A stretch of 64,000 nucleotides of DNA from Paracoccus onubensis (GTDB lineage: Bacteria > Pseudomonadota > Alphaproteobacteria > Rhodobacterales > Rhodobacteraceae), in the NCBI RefSeq assembly GCF_003591515.1, contig NZ_QZCG01000011.1, positions 148,235 through 212,234 of the forward strand, read 5' to 3'. Below are positions 1 through 7,422 of the stretch, in pieces. Position 1 is the stretch's first letter. Every line of letters begins with the position of its first letter. The translations under genes and the position numbers were made by a program. Below the pieces are notes generated by a model. That model had not been told where the DNA came from, ran no database searches, and saw only the letters and a list, made by a program, of their open reading frames with translations.

Positions 1-1
1 T

Positions 2-172
2 CTTGTATATACGCCGCTGATGACGCAGTTTCTGATCGATGCTCAGGCGCGCGGCTGTCGGGTCGTCGACGGGTTGGGAATGCTTCTGCATCAGGCGGCG
101 CCCGGGTTTGAAAGATGGTTTGGTCAACGCCCTGCCATAGACGATGAAACCCGCCGGGTCGTGCTTGAATGA
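2..172 (+). CDS. aroE: shikimate dehydrogenase, C-terminal end (partial)
   Basis: Open frame running in from the left edge and ending at TGA 170-172. The 56 visible residues carry the C-terminal signature of shikimate dehydrogenase: [11 protein letters not shown] near the start, then [19 protein letters not shown]. The GMLLHQA segment contributes to the substrate and NADPH site in this family. The enzyme reduces 3-dehydroshikimate to shikimate in aromatic amino acid synthesis. The stop overlaps the coaE start (ATGA at 169-172), so the two genes are probably translationally coupled. The N-terminal part lies outside the window. Confidence 0.9.
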   Translation, partial: LVYTPLMTQFLIDAQARGCRVVDGLGMLLHQAAPGFERWFGQRPAIDDETRRVVLE

Positions 173-756
173 CGTACAAGCTTGGGTTGACCGGCAGTAT
201 CGGAATGGGAAAATCCACCACAGCTCAGATGTTTCGCGATCTTGGCCATCCCGTCTGGGATGCGGACGGGGCTGTGCATCGCCTTTACGCGCAGGGTGGG
301 GCAGCTGTTGCTCCGATTTCGGAGCTGGTGCCGGATGCTTTGAAAAACGATGCGATAGATCGCGAGGCGTTGAAACTCGCCCTGAAGACAGACCCGAGCC
401 TGATCGAAAAGCTGGAATCCCTCGTTCATCCGTTAGTCGCTCAGGATCGCGCGGATTTCGTAAAGAGAAATTCGGATAGCGATCTGATAATTCTTGATAT
501 TCCCTTGCTTTTCGAAAAATCCTCAGATCATTCCTTCGATGGCGTGGCAGTTGTTTCCACCGATGCCGATACGCAGAAAGCCCGGGTATTGTCCCGGCCC
601 GGCATGTCCGAGGATCATTTCAGGATGATTCTGTCCCGCCAGATGCCCGATAGTGAAAAGCGCGACCGAGCCGATTGGGTGATCCCTACGGATGATCTGG
701 AAACCGCGCGCGCCGCTGTTGAACGAATCTGCAAGGAGATTCTTGCGAATGCGTGA
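169..756 (+). CDS. coaE: dephospho-CoA kinase
   Basis: A 195-residue protein, the normal size for CoaE, which phosphorylates the 3'-hydroxyl of dephospho-CoA in the last step of coenzyme A synthesis. The Walker A loop GSIGMGKST is at residues 9-17. The [10 protein letters not shown] segment follows, and IPLLFE lies mid-protein, as expected for the family. The start overlaps the aroE stop. The 3' end overlaps the dnaQ start by eight bases, so aroE-coaE-dnaQ form a compact operon, an arrangement I recognise from other Rhodobacteraceae. Confidence 0.96.
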   Translation: MTYKLGLTGSIGMGKSTTAQMFRDLGHPVWDADGAVHRLYAQGGAAVAPISELVPDALKNDAIDREALKLALKTDPSLIEKLESLVHPLVAQDRADFVKRNSDSDLIILDIPLLFEKSSDHSFDGVAVVSTDADTQKARVLSRPGMSEDHFRMILSRQMPDSEKRDRADWVIPTDDLETARAAVERICKEILANA

Positions 757-1453
757 AATCGTCATGGATACGGAAACCACCGGCTTCGATGCCGAAAAGG
801 ATGACCGCATCGTCGAGATCGGTGCGCTTGAATTGCTTAATCACCTGCCTACCGGCAATACATTCCACGTATATATCAATCCGGAACGCTCCATGCCGAC
901 CGAAGCATTCGAGGTTCACGGTCTTGGCGACGATTTCCTGCGCGACAAACCGAAATTTTCGGAAATTGCTCAGGGCTTCCTTGATTTTATAGGTCAGGAT
1001 TCCAAGCTGGTGATCCATAACGCCAGTTTCGACATGAAATTCCTGAACGCAGAGCTGAAACGTGCCGGCCACCCCGCCCTGCCATGGAATCGCGCGCTTG
1101 ATACGCTTGCCGTCGCGCGCGAGAAATTTCCCGGCTCTCCGGCGTCTCTGGACGCGCTTTGCAGACGTTTCGGCGTTGATAACTCAAACCGCGAGCTGCA
1201 CGGGGCACTGCTTGACTCGGAACTTCTGGCAGAGGTCTATCTGGAGCTTATCGGCGGACGGCAGCCCGATCTCGTGCTGGATCAGCCCGCGGAAAGCCGG
1301 GTTTCCAATATGGCAGACACACCCGGTTCACAGAAGGCCAGGGCAAGGCCGGTTCCATTGCCTTCCCGGCTGACCAGGGAAGAGGCGGCCGCCCATGCAG
1401 AGTTTCTGACCCGGCTGGGTGACGATTCAATCTGGTCGCGCTATTCTGTCTAG
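749..1453 (+). CDS. dnaQ: DNA polymerase III epsilon subunit (3'-5' proofreading exonuclease)
   Basis: 234 residues from ATG 749, which has AAGGAG at 733-738. A longer upstream in-frame start would add residues with no family match. All three DEDDh exonuclease motifs are visible: Asp7 and Glu9 in VMDTETTGF (Exo I), Asp95 in HNASFDMKFL (Exo II), and His151 with Asp156 in HGALLDSELL (Exo III). This is the replicative proofreading subunit that binds the alpha polymerase. The C-terminal tail after about residue 185 (rich in Arg, Pro and Ala) probably carries the polymerase and clamp contacts. It lies in the aroE-coaE-dnaQ operon. Confidence 0.95.
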   Translation: MREIVMDTETTGFDAEKDDRIVEIGALELLNHLPTGNTFHVYINPERSMPTEAFEVHGLGDDFLRDKPKFSEIAQGFLDFIGQDSKLVIHNASFDMKFLNAELKRAGHPALPWNRALDTLAVAREKFPGSPASLDALCRRFGVDNSNRELHGALLDSELLAEVYLELIGGRQPDLVLDQPAESRVSNMADTPGSQKARARPVPLPSRLTREEAAAHAEFLTRLGDDSIWSRYSV

Positions 1454-1455
1454 CT

Positions 1456-1484
1456 ACGGACATGTCCAACCAGGACAAGTCCGT
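1456..1484. repeat. strong inverted repeat between dnaQ and the YihY gene
   Basis: Arms ACGGAC (1456-1461) plus TGTCC (1463-1467) pair with GGACA (1473-1477) plus GTCCGT (1479-1484). They are separated by an A-A mismatch and an AACCA loop, giving 11 base pairs in all. No T-run follows on either strand, so it is not a standard intrinsic terminator. It could be an mRNA stability hairpin, an attenuator or an operator. It begins three bases after the dnaQ stop. Confidence 0.5.
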
Positions 1485-1504
1485 AATCGTGTCAAGGAGA
1501 ACCG

Positions 1505-2359
1505 ATGCTGGTTCTGATTAAACGGTTTTGGTCATTCTGGCAGGCTGTTTTCGAGCGTATGGACGAAAGCCATATGGCTCTTATCGCAGCAGGTGTCGCA
1601 TTCTATGCCATGTTCGCGGTTTTTCCCGGCCTTGCGGCAATCATCGCGTTATGGAGCCTGTGGTTCGAGCCCAACGTCATCATGACATATGTCAATGTCG
1701 CGCATGAATTCCTGCCCGAGGACGCGGCCGGCATCATAGATACCCAGATCAGATCGCTTACGGCAGGAGGACGGACCACCATCGGATGGACCTCTGTCAT
1801 TTCCTTCGTGATTGCCACCGTATCCGCGCGTGCCGGAGTCGATGCCCTTATCCGGGGGTTGAATGCGGCGCATGGCGCGCGCAGTCGTTCGACATTGGTC
1901 GGATTTATCCGCGCATATGTGCTGACCTTGGCAATGGTGGGGATTTCTTTAGCCGGGATGGCGACCATTGTCGTTGTTCCGATATTGCTCAAATTCATGG
2001 TCATAGCACCGATAAGGGCAGCGCTGCTGACCGCCTTGCCATGGGCAGGAATGTTCGTTCTGGTCAATATCGGAATCGGAATCCTTTATCGCTACGGACC
2101 GAATGTCGGTGCGCAGCGTCCGCCTTTGCTGACATGGGGCGGCTTGTTCGCAACGCTCCTGTGGTCGGCGGCCTCAATCGGATTTTCGGCCTATCTGGGC
2201 AGTTTCAACAGCTATAACCGTATCTATGGCTCGATCGGGACCGTTGTCGCATTGCTTATGTGGTTCTATCTGGCGGGATTTTCCGTGCTGCTGGGCGCTG
2301 TCATCAATATCGAGCTTGCGCAGAAGAAACGGCACCGCAAGACGCCAGCCGAACAATAA
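1505..2359 (+). CDS. YihY/virulence factor BrkB family inner-membrane protein
   Basis: 284 residues with about six hydrophobic membrane-spanning stretches, matching the YihY/BrkB family (about 280-300 residues). Family features seen are the N-terminal AAGVAFYAMFAVFPGLAAI segment and the late GSIGTVVALLMWFYLAGFSVLLGA segment followed by a basic tail (KKRHRK). The start has AAGGAG at 1495-1500. The molecular function of this family is unsettled; a once-proposed RNase BN identity is wrong. It ends 47 bases from the convergent phyR gene. Confidence 0.88.
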   Translation: MLVLIKRFWSFWQAVFERMDESHMALIAAGVAFYAMFAVFPGLAAIIALWSLWFEPNVIMTYVNVAHEFLPEDAAGIIDTQIRSLTAGGRTTIGWTSVISFVIATVSARAGVDALIRGLNAAHGARSRSTLVGFIRAYVLTLAMVGISLAGMATIVVVPILLKFMVIAPIRAALLTALPWAGMFVLVNIGIGILYRYGPNVGAQRPPLLTWGGLFATLLWSAASIGFSAYLGSFNSYNRIYGSIGTVVALLMWFYLAGFSVLLGAVINIELAQKKRHRKTPAEQ

Positions 2360-2406
2360 GGCGGCCGGTTCTTCCGATCACACCGTTCTGATACTGATAG
2401 CCCTGC

Positions 2407-3210
2407 CTAGACCGCCAGACCTTCTGTCGTGGCAAAGAACATTGCTTGGGACACGGCCGAACGTACCTGTTCCTCGGTATAGGGTTTCGGGATCAGGAAG
2501 GCCGGCTCGGGTCTGTCGCCGGTCAGCAACCGATCCGGGAAGGCGGTGATGAAGATCACCGGCAGATCCCCCAGATTGTTCAGCAGGTCGTTCACGGCGT
2601 CTATCCCGGAAGAGCCATCCGCAAGCTGGATATCCGCCAGGATAAGATCGGGACGCTCTTTACCGGCCAGCTCAAGCGCGGCGGAATGCGTGCGGGCGAT
2701 GCCCGTTACCTCGTGGCCCATTGCCTGCGCGATACCCCTGAGATCCATGGCGATGATCGTCTCATCCTCGATCACCATGACCCGGCCGGCGACCGCGCCG
2801 CTCATTTCATTCAATGCGATCCCGACCAGTTCTTCAGCTTCGGGCTGACTGATATCCATGACCCGGGCGATCTGGTCGTAGCGCAGTTCTTCGATCGTCC
2901 GCAAAAGCAGGGCTTCGCGGGAATTCGGCGTCAGCTTGCGCAGCCGTGCCTGTGCGGCCTTCTCGCGAATCGTGGCCCCGGCGTCATCCACCGGCTCGCC
3001 GGAGCTTTGCCATATTGCATGAAAGGCGCGGAAAAGGCCGATTCGGATCTCGGTCTCGCCCTCCATGATCGATCGATCCGTCAGGATCGCCTCCAGCGTT
3101 GCGGCAGCATAATTGTCGCCCGCGTGCTGACTGCCGGTCAGCGCACGCGCATAGCGGCGCAGATACGGGAGTTCGCGTCCCACGGATTGAGCCAGTTTTT
3201 CAGCGGACAT
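2407..3210 (-). CDS. phyR: general stress response regulator PhyR (sigma-like domain plus receiver)
   Basis: 267 residues. Residues 1-140 resemble an ECF sigma factor (helical, with TPNSREALLLRTIEELRYDQIARVM corresponding to region 4). Residues 141-267 are a receiver domain with acidic pair Glu148/Asp149, phospho-acceptor Asp193 in LILADIQLADG, and the conserved Lys in IPKPY. In this family, phosphorylation exposes the sigma-like domain, which titrates the anti-sigma NepR and frees EcfG. It sits divergently from nepR-ecfG, the classic arrangement. No EcfG-type site is visible on its own strand in the 96-base intergenic region. Confidence 0.95.
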   Translation of the reverse strand: MSAEKLAQSVGRELPYLRRYARALTGSQHAGDNYAAATLEAILTDRSIMEGETEIRIGLFRAFHAIWQSSGEPVDDAGATIREKAAQARLRKLTPNSREALLLRTIEELRYDQIARVMDISQPEAEELVGIALNEMSGAVAGRVMVIEDETIIAMDLRGIAQAMGHEVTGIARTHSAALELAGKERPDLILADIQLADGSSGIDAVNDLLNNLGDLPVIFITAFPDRLLTGDRPEPAFLIPKPYTEEQVRSAVSQAMFFATTEGLAV

Positions 3211-3242
3211 TGCAGTCTATCCTCGATTTTCGCATGTTGGGC

Positions 3243-3268
3243 GGAACCATTTCCTATTCCTACAGGTT
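3243..3268 (+). promoter_or_regulatory. EcfG-type promoter of the nepR-ecfG operon
   Basis: GGAAC at 3243-3247, a 17-base spacer, then GGTT at 3265-3268. The published alphaproteobacterial EcfG consensus is GGAAC-N16/17-CGTT, so only the first base of the -10 box differs. It lies about 40 bases upstream of nepR and on its strand, which would give autoregulation of the stress sigma factor, as known in related bacteria. Based on motif match alone. Confidence 0.65.
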
Positions 3269-3306
3269 GGAAGGGGGGCGCACAAGATTACCGGGGCTGA
3301 CGAAAG

Positions 3307-3453
3307 ATGACACCTAAGCGAGAAAATGACCCTAGGGATGCGATCGAGAAACAGATCGATGAAAACCTGAGGCGGGTGTATGAAGAGGACAGCACCGAAC
3401 AGATCCCGGACCGATTTCTGGAATTGCTGCAAAAACTGCGCGAGCAGGAGTAA
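3307..3453 (+). CDS. nepR: NepR anti-sigma factor (short)
   Basis: A 48-residue frame, ATG 3307 to TAA 3451-3453. The protein contains the NepR core: AIEKQIDENLRRVYEE, then the IPDRFLELLQKL helix. NepR holds EcfG inactive until phosphorylated PhyR displaces it. The two predicted helices flanking a short linker match the fold known for NepR clamping sigma domains 2 and 4. It ends three bases before the ecfG start and follows an EcfG-type promoter. The ribosome-binding site is weak (GACGAAAG), which could keep the anti-sigma level low. The length is at the short end for the family. Confidence 0.88.
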   Translation: MTPKRENDPRDAIEKQIDENLRRVYEEDSTEQIPDRFLELLQKLREQE

Positions 3454-3456
3454 CAT

Positions 3457-4056
3457 ATGGCACCTGCCGACAAATCCGGCGGTGAGCACAGCGATGCTTC
3501 CGCCCAGTCCGATCCGCGCGACGAACTGGTCAGCCATCTTCCGGCGCTAAGGGCATTTGCCCTTTCGCTTACCCGCGAAAGTGCGTCCGCCGATGACCTG
3601 GTGCAGGACACCATCGTCAAAGCGTGGACAAATATGGATAAATTTCAAGCCGGTACGAATTTGCGGGCCTGGCTGTTCACAATTCTGCGCAACACGTTCT
3701 ATTCGGCCCGGCGCAAGACCAAGCGGGAAGTCAGTGATAGCGACGGACTTTATGCCGCCCGGCTCTCGACCCGCCCGGATCATGACGGGCGCCTTGCCCT
3801 GCGGGATTTCCGCGCCGCGTTCGAACAACTGCCCGATGAACAACGAGAGGCATTGATTCTGGTTGGCGCATCGGGTTTCTCTTATGAAGAAGTCGCCGAT
3901 ATGACTGGCGTGGCTATCGGAACCGTGAAGTCCCGCGCCAATCGCGGTCGGCGTAAACTGGCGGAACTTCTGCATCTGGGAGAGAACGAAGAGTTGAACA
4001 TGAATGATCAGGTCACTCTTGCCGTCATGGCGCCGAATCATCCTGTCCGCCGCTAA
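3457..4056 (+). CDS. ecfG: general stress sigma factor EcfG (ECF15 group)
   Basis: 199 residues. Region 2 is recognisable around LVSHLPALRAFALSLTRES with SADDLVQDTIVKAW and NLRAWLFTILRNTFY. Region 4 is around LPDEQREALILVGASGFSYEEVADMTGVAIGTVKSRANRGRRKL. These match ECF15/EcfG sigma factors, which drive the alphaproteobacterial general stress response from GGAAC-N16/17-CGTT promoters. The acidic linker and polar tail are typical. It lies directly after nepR and 12 bases before a sensor kinase gene, so sigma factor, anti-sigma and likely sensor are co-transcribed. Confidence 0.95.
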   Translation: MAPADKSGGEHSDASAQSDPRDELVSHLPALRAFALSLTRESASADDLVQDTIVKAWTNMDKFQAGTNLRAWLFTILRNTFYSARRKTKREVSDSDGLYAARLSTRPDHDGRLALRDFRAAFEQLPDEQREALILVGASGFSYEEVADMTGVAIGTVKSRANRGRRKLAELLHLGENEELNMNDQVTLAVMAPNHPVRR

Positions 4057-4068
4057 ATCGGTCTGTAG

Positions 4069-5865
4069 GTGTTACTTCAGCGTCTGACCGAACGGTTGAG
4101 TTTCACCAAGCGGCTGGGCTTCCGGCTTGGCACATTGCTTTCGGTTGCGATCCTCCCCGTCGGGCTGATGTCGCTGGTCCAGAACCTGAATCTTTCGCAA
4201 GAGGCCGATCGCAGCGCAGAGATCGCATTGCTGGGCCGCACCGCCTCGGCCGCGGCGGGGGAACGGGCCTTGCTGCAAAGCGCATTGGGATCGGCGGATG
4301 CTCTGGGTCCGGCGGTTCTGGATGCGCTTGATCAAAAGCGCGGCTGCGCGGATCTTATGCAGAATTTCATCGAACGAAGCGCGACCTATATTTATGTCGG
4401 CTTTGTGCCCATGAATGGTCTCAGCACTTGCCATTCGCGTTCGGGCATGGCCGAGGTCATGGATATGCGCAAATCCCCGGCCTACGAGAAATTCATCGCC
4501 GAACCGGGCACGTTGGTCACTTCGGTAGATGACGCATTCGGCTCCGAGCGCTCGATGGTGCTGGTGATGCAGCCGCTATATCGCGATCGGGACCTGTTGG
4601 GATATGTCTCTGTCGGCCTGACGCATGAATTGCTGCGTTCGACCCATTCGATCGGTTTCGGTACCGAAGGCGCAAGGATCGCAACCTTCAATCATCGCGG
4701 AGAAATCCTGACCGCTGATCGTGGCGAAGGAGATAACGCGACGGATATCCTTCCGCAGGGCGTTAAGCTGGTCAGCCTTCTGTCACGGACAGAGACAACG
4801 TTCCGCGATTATTCAAATACCGGTGAATCGCGGGTCTTCACCGTCGTTCCGGTTGTGCCTGGCCTTGTATACGCATTGGGAAGCTGGAGTCCGAAGATTG
4901 CCGGTATCGGGTTCCTGCAGCTTTCGCGGTTTGGCGCGGTGGTACTTCCCATCATCCTTTGGCTGATCTCATTGGCGGTGGCTTATTTCGCGGTTTTCCG
5001 TCTGGTCCTGCGCCATATCAGCGAATTGCGTGGCCAGATGCGCCGCTTTGCAATTGGCAGCCGGCATCAGGCGCCGCGTGTTCTGACAGAGGCGCCAACC
5101 GAGATCGCCGATGTCAGCCAGACATTTCATAATATGGCCCGAATCCTGATTCGCGACGAAGAAGCGATGGAGCAGGCAGTGGCCGAAAAGACGGTGCTTC
5201 TGAAAGAACTGCATCACCGGGTGAAGAACAATCTTCAGCTCATCGGGTCGATCATCAACATGCAAAGCCGGATGATCGCGGATAACGATGCCAAACGGGT
5301 TTTACGCTCGGTTCAGGACCGGGTGGCAGCGCTGGCCACGATCTACCGGAACCTCTATCAGGCCGAGCATCTCGACGCGGTAGAGGCCGACCGCCTGCTG
5401 GGCGATATCATCAACCAGATGGTGAATGTATCGCTTGAGCCCGGTTCGAATCTCAGGGTTGAAACCGAACTCGAACCGGTAACGCTGCTGCCGGATCAGG
5501 CTGTTCCGTTGTCGCTGCTTGCGACTGAAGCCTTTACCAATGCTTTGAAATACGCCGGAAAACCAGACGACGACAGTCAGGCATGGGTGCGCGTCGGTCT
5601 TACCAGTGACGGTGGTTCAAACGGTGTTCTGGAAATCGTGAATTCGATAGGTCAACGCGAAAACGAAGCCGAGGGAACAGGGCTGGGCAGTCAGTTGATC
5701 GAGGCATTCGCCACACAGTTGCAGGGTGAACCGGTTTTCGGCGAAGACGGAGACACCTTTGTCATGCGGCTGCCCTTCCGGATCGAATTGCCCAAGCCAG
5801 ACCAATTGCCCGACAACACCAATATCGTGCTGACATCAGCGGCACGCGAAGGCGCGAAACATTAA
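4069..5865 (+). CDS. membrane sensor histidine kinase of the HisKA_2 type, general stress response locus
   Basis: 598 residues from GTG 4069, 12 bases after ecfG with only a weak ribosome site. Order: a membrane segment at about 20-40, a periplasmic sensor region of about 245 residues (probably Cache-like) to about 285, a second membrane segment at 287-312, a HAMP-like linker to about 360, then HisKA_2 with His382/His383 in LKELHHRVKNNLQL. A C-terminal HATPase region follows (ATEAFTNALKYA; GTGLGSQLI). This class is the usual donor for PhyR (PhyK-like). Its place in the nepR-ecfG transcript makes it the best candidate for the cognate PhyR kinase. The stress it senses is unknown. Confidence 0.88.
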   Translation: MLLQRLTERLSFTKRLGFRLGTLLSVAILPVGLMSLVQNLNLSQEADRSAEIALLGRTASAAAGERALLQSALGSADALGPAVLDALDQKRGCADLMQNFIERSATYIYVGFVPMNGLSTCHSRSGMAEVMDMRKSPAYEKFIAEPGTLVTSVDDAFGSERSMVLVMQPLYRDRDLLGYVSVGLTHELLRSTHSIGFGTEGARIATFNHRGEILTADRGEGDNATDILPQGVKLVSLLSRTETTFRDYSNTGESRVFTVVPVVPGLVYALGSWSPKIAGIGFLQLSRFGAVVLPIILWLISLAVAYFAVFRLVLRHISELRGQMRRFAIGSRHQAPRVLTEAPTEIADVSQTFHNMARILIRDEEAMEQAVAEKTVLLKELHHRVKNNLQLIGSIINMQSRMIADNDAKRVLRSVQDRVAALATIYRNLYQAEHLDAVEADRLLGDIINQMVNVSLEPGSNLRVETELEPVTLLPDQAVPLSLLATEAFTNALKYAGKPDDDSQAWVRVGLTSDGGSNGVLEIVNSIGQRENEAEGTGLGSQLIEAFATQLQGEPVFGEDGDTFVMRLPFRIELPKPDQLPDNTNIVLTSAAREGAKH

Positions 5866-6031
5866 CCGCAATGTTTCCTGTCGTATGAAGTCATATTCCG
5901 CACCCTGAAATAGCCAGACGCTGCTTTCCGGCAGAAGATCCTGCGCTTTGCCTGCTCGGCTTACGCGATCAATTGCGCTTTGAGTAAGCTTGCCTGCTTG
6001 CGCCTGCCCGCTGCCGGTCTATCTTGTAGGC

Positions 6032-6730
6032 ATGGATACAAATGGCGAACGTGGCTATAATCTTGAAACCGGCGAGGGGCTGATGGCCTGTCCTCGCTGC
6101 GATGCGCTTCATATCGAAGAAGAACTTATCGCCGGTGAAACGGCCCGCTGCATTCGCTGCGGAACGGTTCTTGCCAATCCACGCGGCGGCGCGTTCCTTC
6201 AGCTTATCGCTTTGGCCTTTACGACGATGGTTCTGATGGTCGGCGCGATGTTCTTTCCCTTTCTGGAAATCTCGCGGATGGGTTTCGGCAATGCGACCTC
6301 GCTTTTCGGTGTGGCGCTTTCCTTTGCCGATGGCGTGTTGCTGCCGCTGGTGCTGGCGGTTCTGCTGATGATTGTCGGATTGCCGGTGCTGCGTTCGTTC
6401 CTGCTGCTTTATACGCTGGTTCCACTGGCACAGGGCCGTCCTGCCCGTCGTCATGCTGCCACGGCTTTTCGCCTGTCGGAGCATCTGCGCCCGTGGTCGA
6501 TGGCCGAGATTTTCGTCATCGGTACCTCGGTCGCCCTGGTCAAGGTTGCCGGTTTGGCCAGCGTACATCTTGGTCCGGCCTTCTGGGCATTCTGTGCGTT
6601 GATCTTTGTCAATATCGCGTCGCGGGGTTTCATGTGTCAGACTACCATCTGGGACGCGATCGAAGACAGCGGCGTGAAGACGGATGGCCGGGAAATGGCT
6701 GAAACGCCAAAACCCGGCATATCCACATGA
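6032..6730 (+). CDS. pqiA: PqiA-like membrane protein, first half-protein
   Basis: 232 residues from ATG 6032 (AGG at 6028-6030); upstream in-frame sequence does not look coding. An N-terminal zinc ribbon has two CxxC pairs (CPRC and CIRC) at about residues 20-45, followed by four hydrophobic helices. This is one half of the PqiA/YebS architecture: E. coli PqiA has two such units in about 417 residues. PqiA is the inner-membrane partner of the PqiB MCE needle that moves lipid between membranes. The stop overlaps the next pqiA-like start (ATGA at 6727-6730). Confidence 0.88.
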   Translation: MDTNGERGYNLETGEGLMACPRCDALHIEEELIAGETARCIRCGTVLANPRGGAFLQLIALAFTTMVLMVGAMFFPFLEISRMGFGNATSLFGVALSFADGVLLPLVLAVLLMIVGLPVLRSFLLLYTLVPLAQGRPARRHAATAFRLSEHLRPWSMAEIFVIGTSVALVKVAGLASVHLGPAFWAFCALIFVNIASRGFMCQTTIWDAIEDSGVKTDGREMAETPKPGIST

Positions 6731-7422
6731 ATGGCGAAACCTCAAACAACCATGATGCCCGTCCGGTGCTGACGGCACATCGGGCAGGTCTGATCGGGTG
6801 CCATAGCTGCGGGCGGGTCTGGCCCACGGATCACGCCAGATGCGAGCGTTGCGGTGAAACACTTACTCCGCCCGATCGCAGGCGGCTTCAGTTTGTCTGG
6901 GCGTGGCTGGCAGCGGGGATCATCACCTATATTCCCGCGAATGTCTTTCCGATGATGAGCACGCAGACCTTTGCGGGCCTCCAGGGCAGCTCCGAGGCGA
7001 CGATTCTGGAGGGCGTGGTGGAACTGATCCATCATGGTAGCTACGATATCGCGGCCATCGTATTCGTGGCCTCGGTCGTGGTGCCGATTGCCAAATTCGT
7101 GGCCATTTCCTGGCTGGCGCTTGTTGCCGGTCGTCCCGCGACTGTCGAACAGGCGCATGTCAGGCTGAAAGTATATGAAGTTGTCGAATTCATCGGACGC
7201 TGGTCCATGATCGATGTGTTCGTGGTGGCGATCCTTTCGGCACTGGTGCAATTGGGCTTCGTCGCGTCGATTCATCCGGGACCGGCGGCGGTTTCTTTTG
7301 CCTTGTCAGTTGCTTTTACGATGCTTTCTGCGCAAAGTTTCGATCCAAGGCTGATCTGGCGGGGGCTTCCCCTCCGCAGCCGGAGTGACGGTAAAGATGT
7401 GCAGGAAACACGGGCAGAATGA
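6727..7422 (+). CDS. pqiA: PqiA-like membrane protein, second half-protein
   Basis: 231 residues, again with an N-terminal zinc ribbon (CHSC and CERC, about residues 23-45) followed by four hydrophobic segments, including FVWAWLAAGIITYIPANVFPMMS. It corresponds to the other half of E. coli PqiA. With the preceding gene it probably rebuilds a two-unit PqiA in the inner membrane. The start overlaps the upstream stop, and the stop overlaps the pqiB start by four bases (7419-7422), so the three proteins are likely made in balanced amounts. Confidence 0.88.
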   Translation: MNGETSNNHDARPVLTAHRAGLIGCHSCGRVWPTDHARCERCGETLTPPDRRRLQFVWAWLAAGIITYIPANVFPMMSTQTFAGLQGSSEATILEGVVELIHHGSYDIAAIVFVASVVVPIAKFVAISWLALVAGRPATVEQAHVRLKVYEVVEFIGRWSMIDVFVVAILSALVQLGFVASIHPGPAAVSFALSVAFTMLSAQSFDPRLIWRGLPLRSRSDGKDVQETRAE

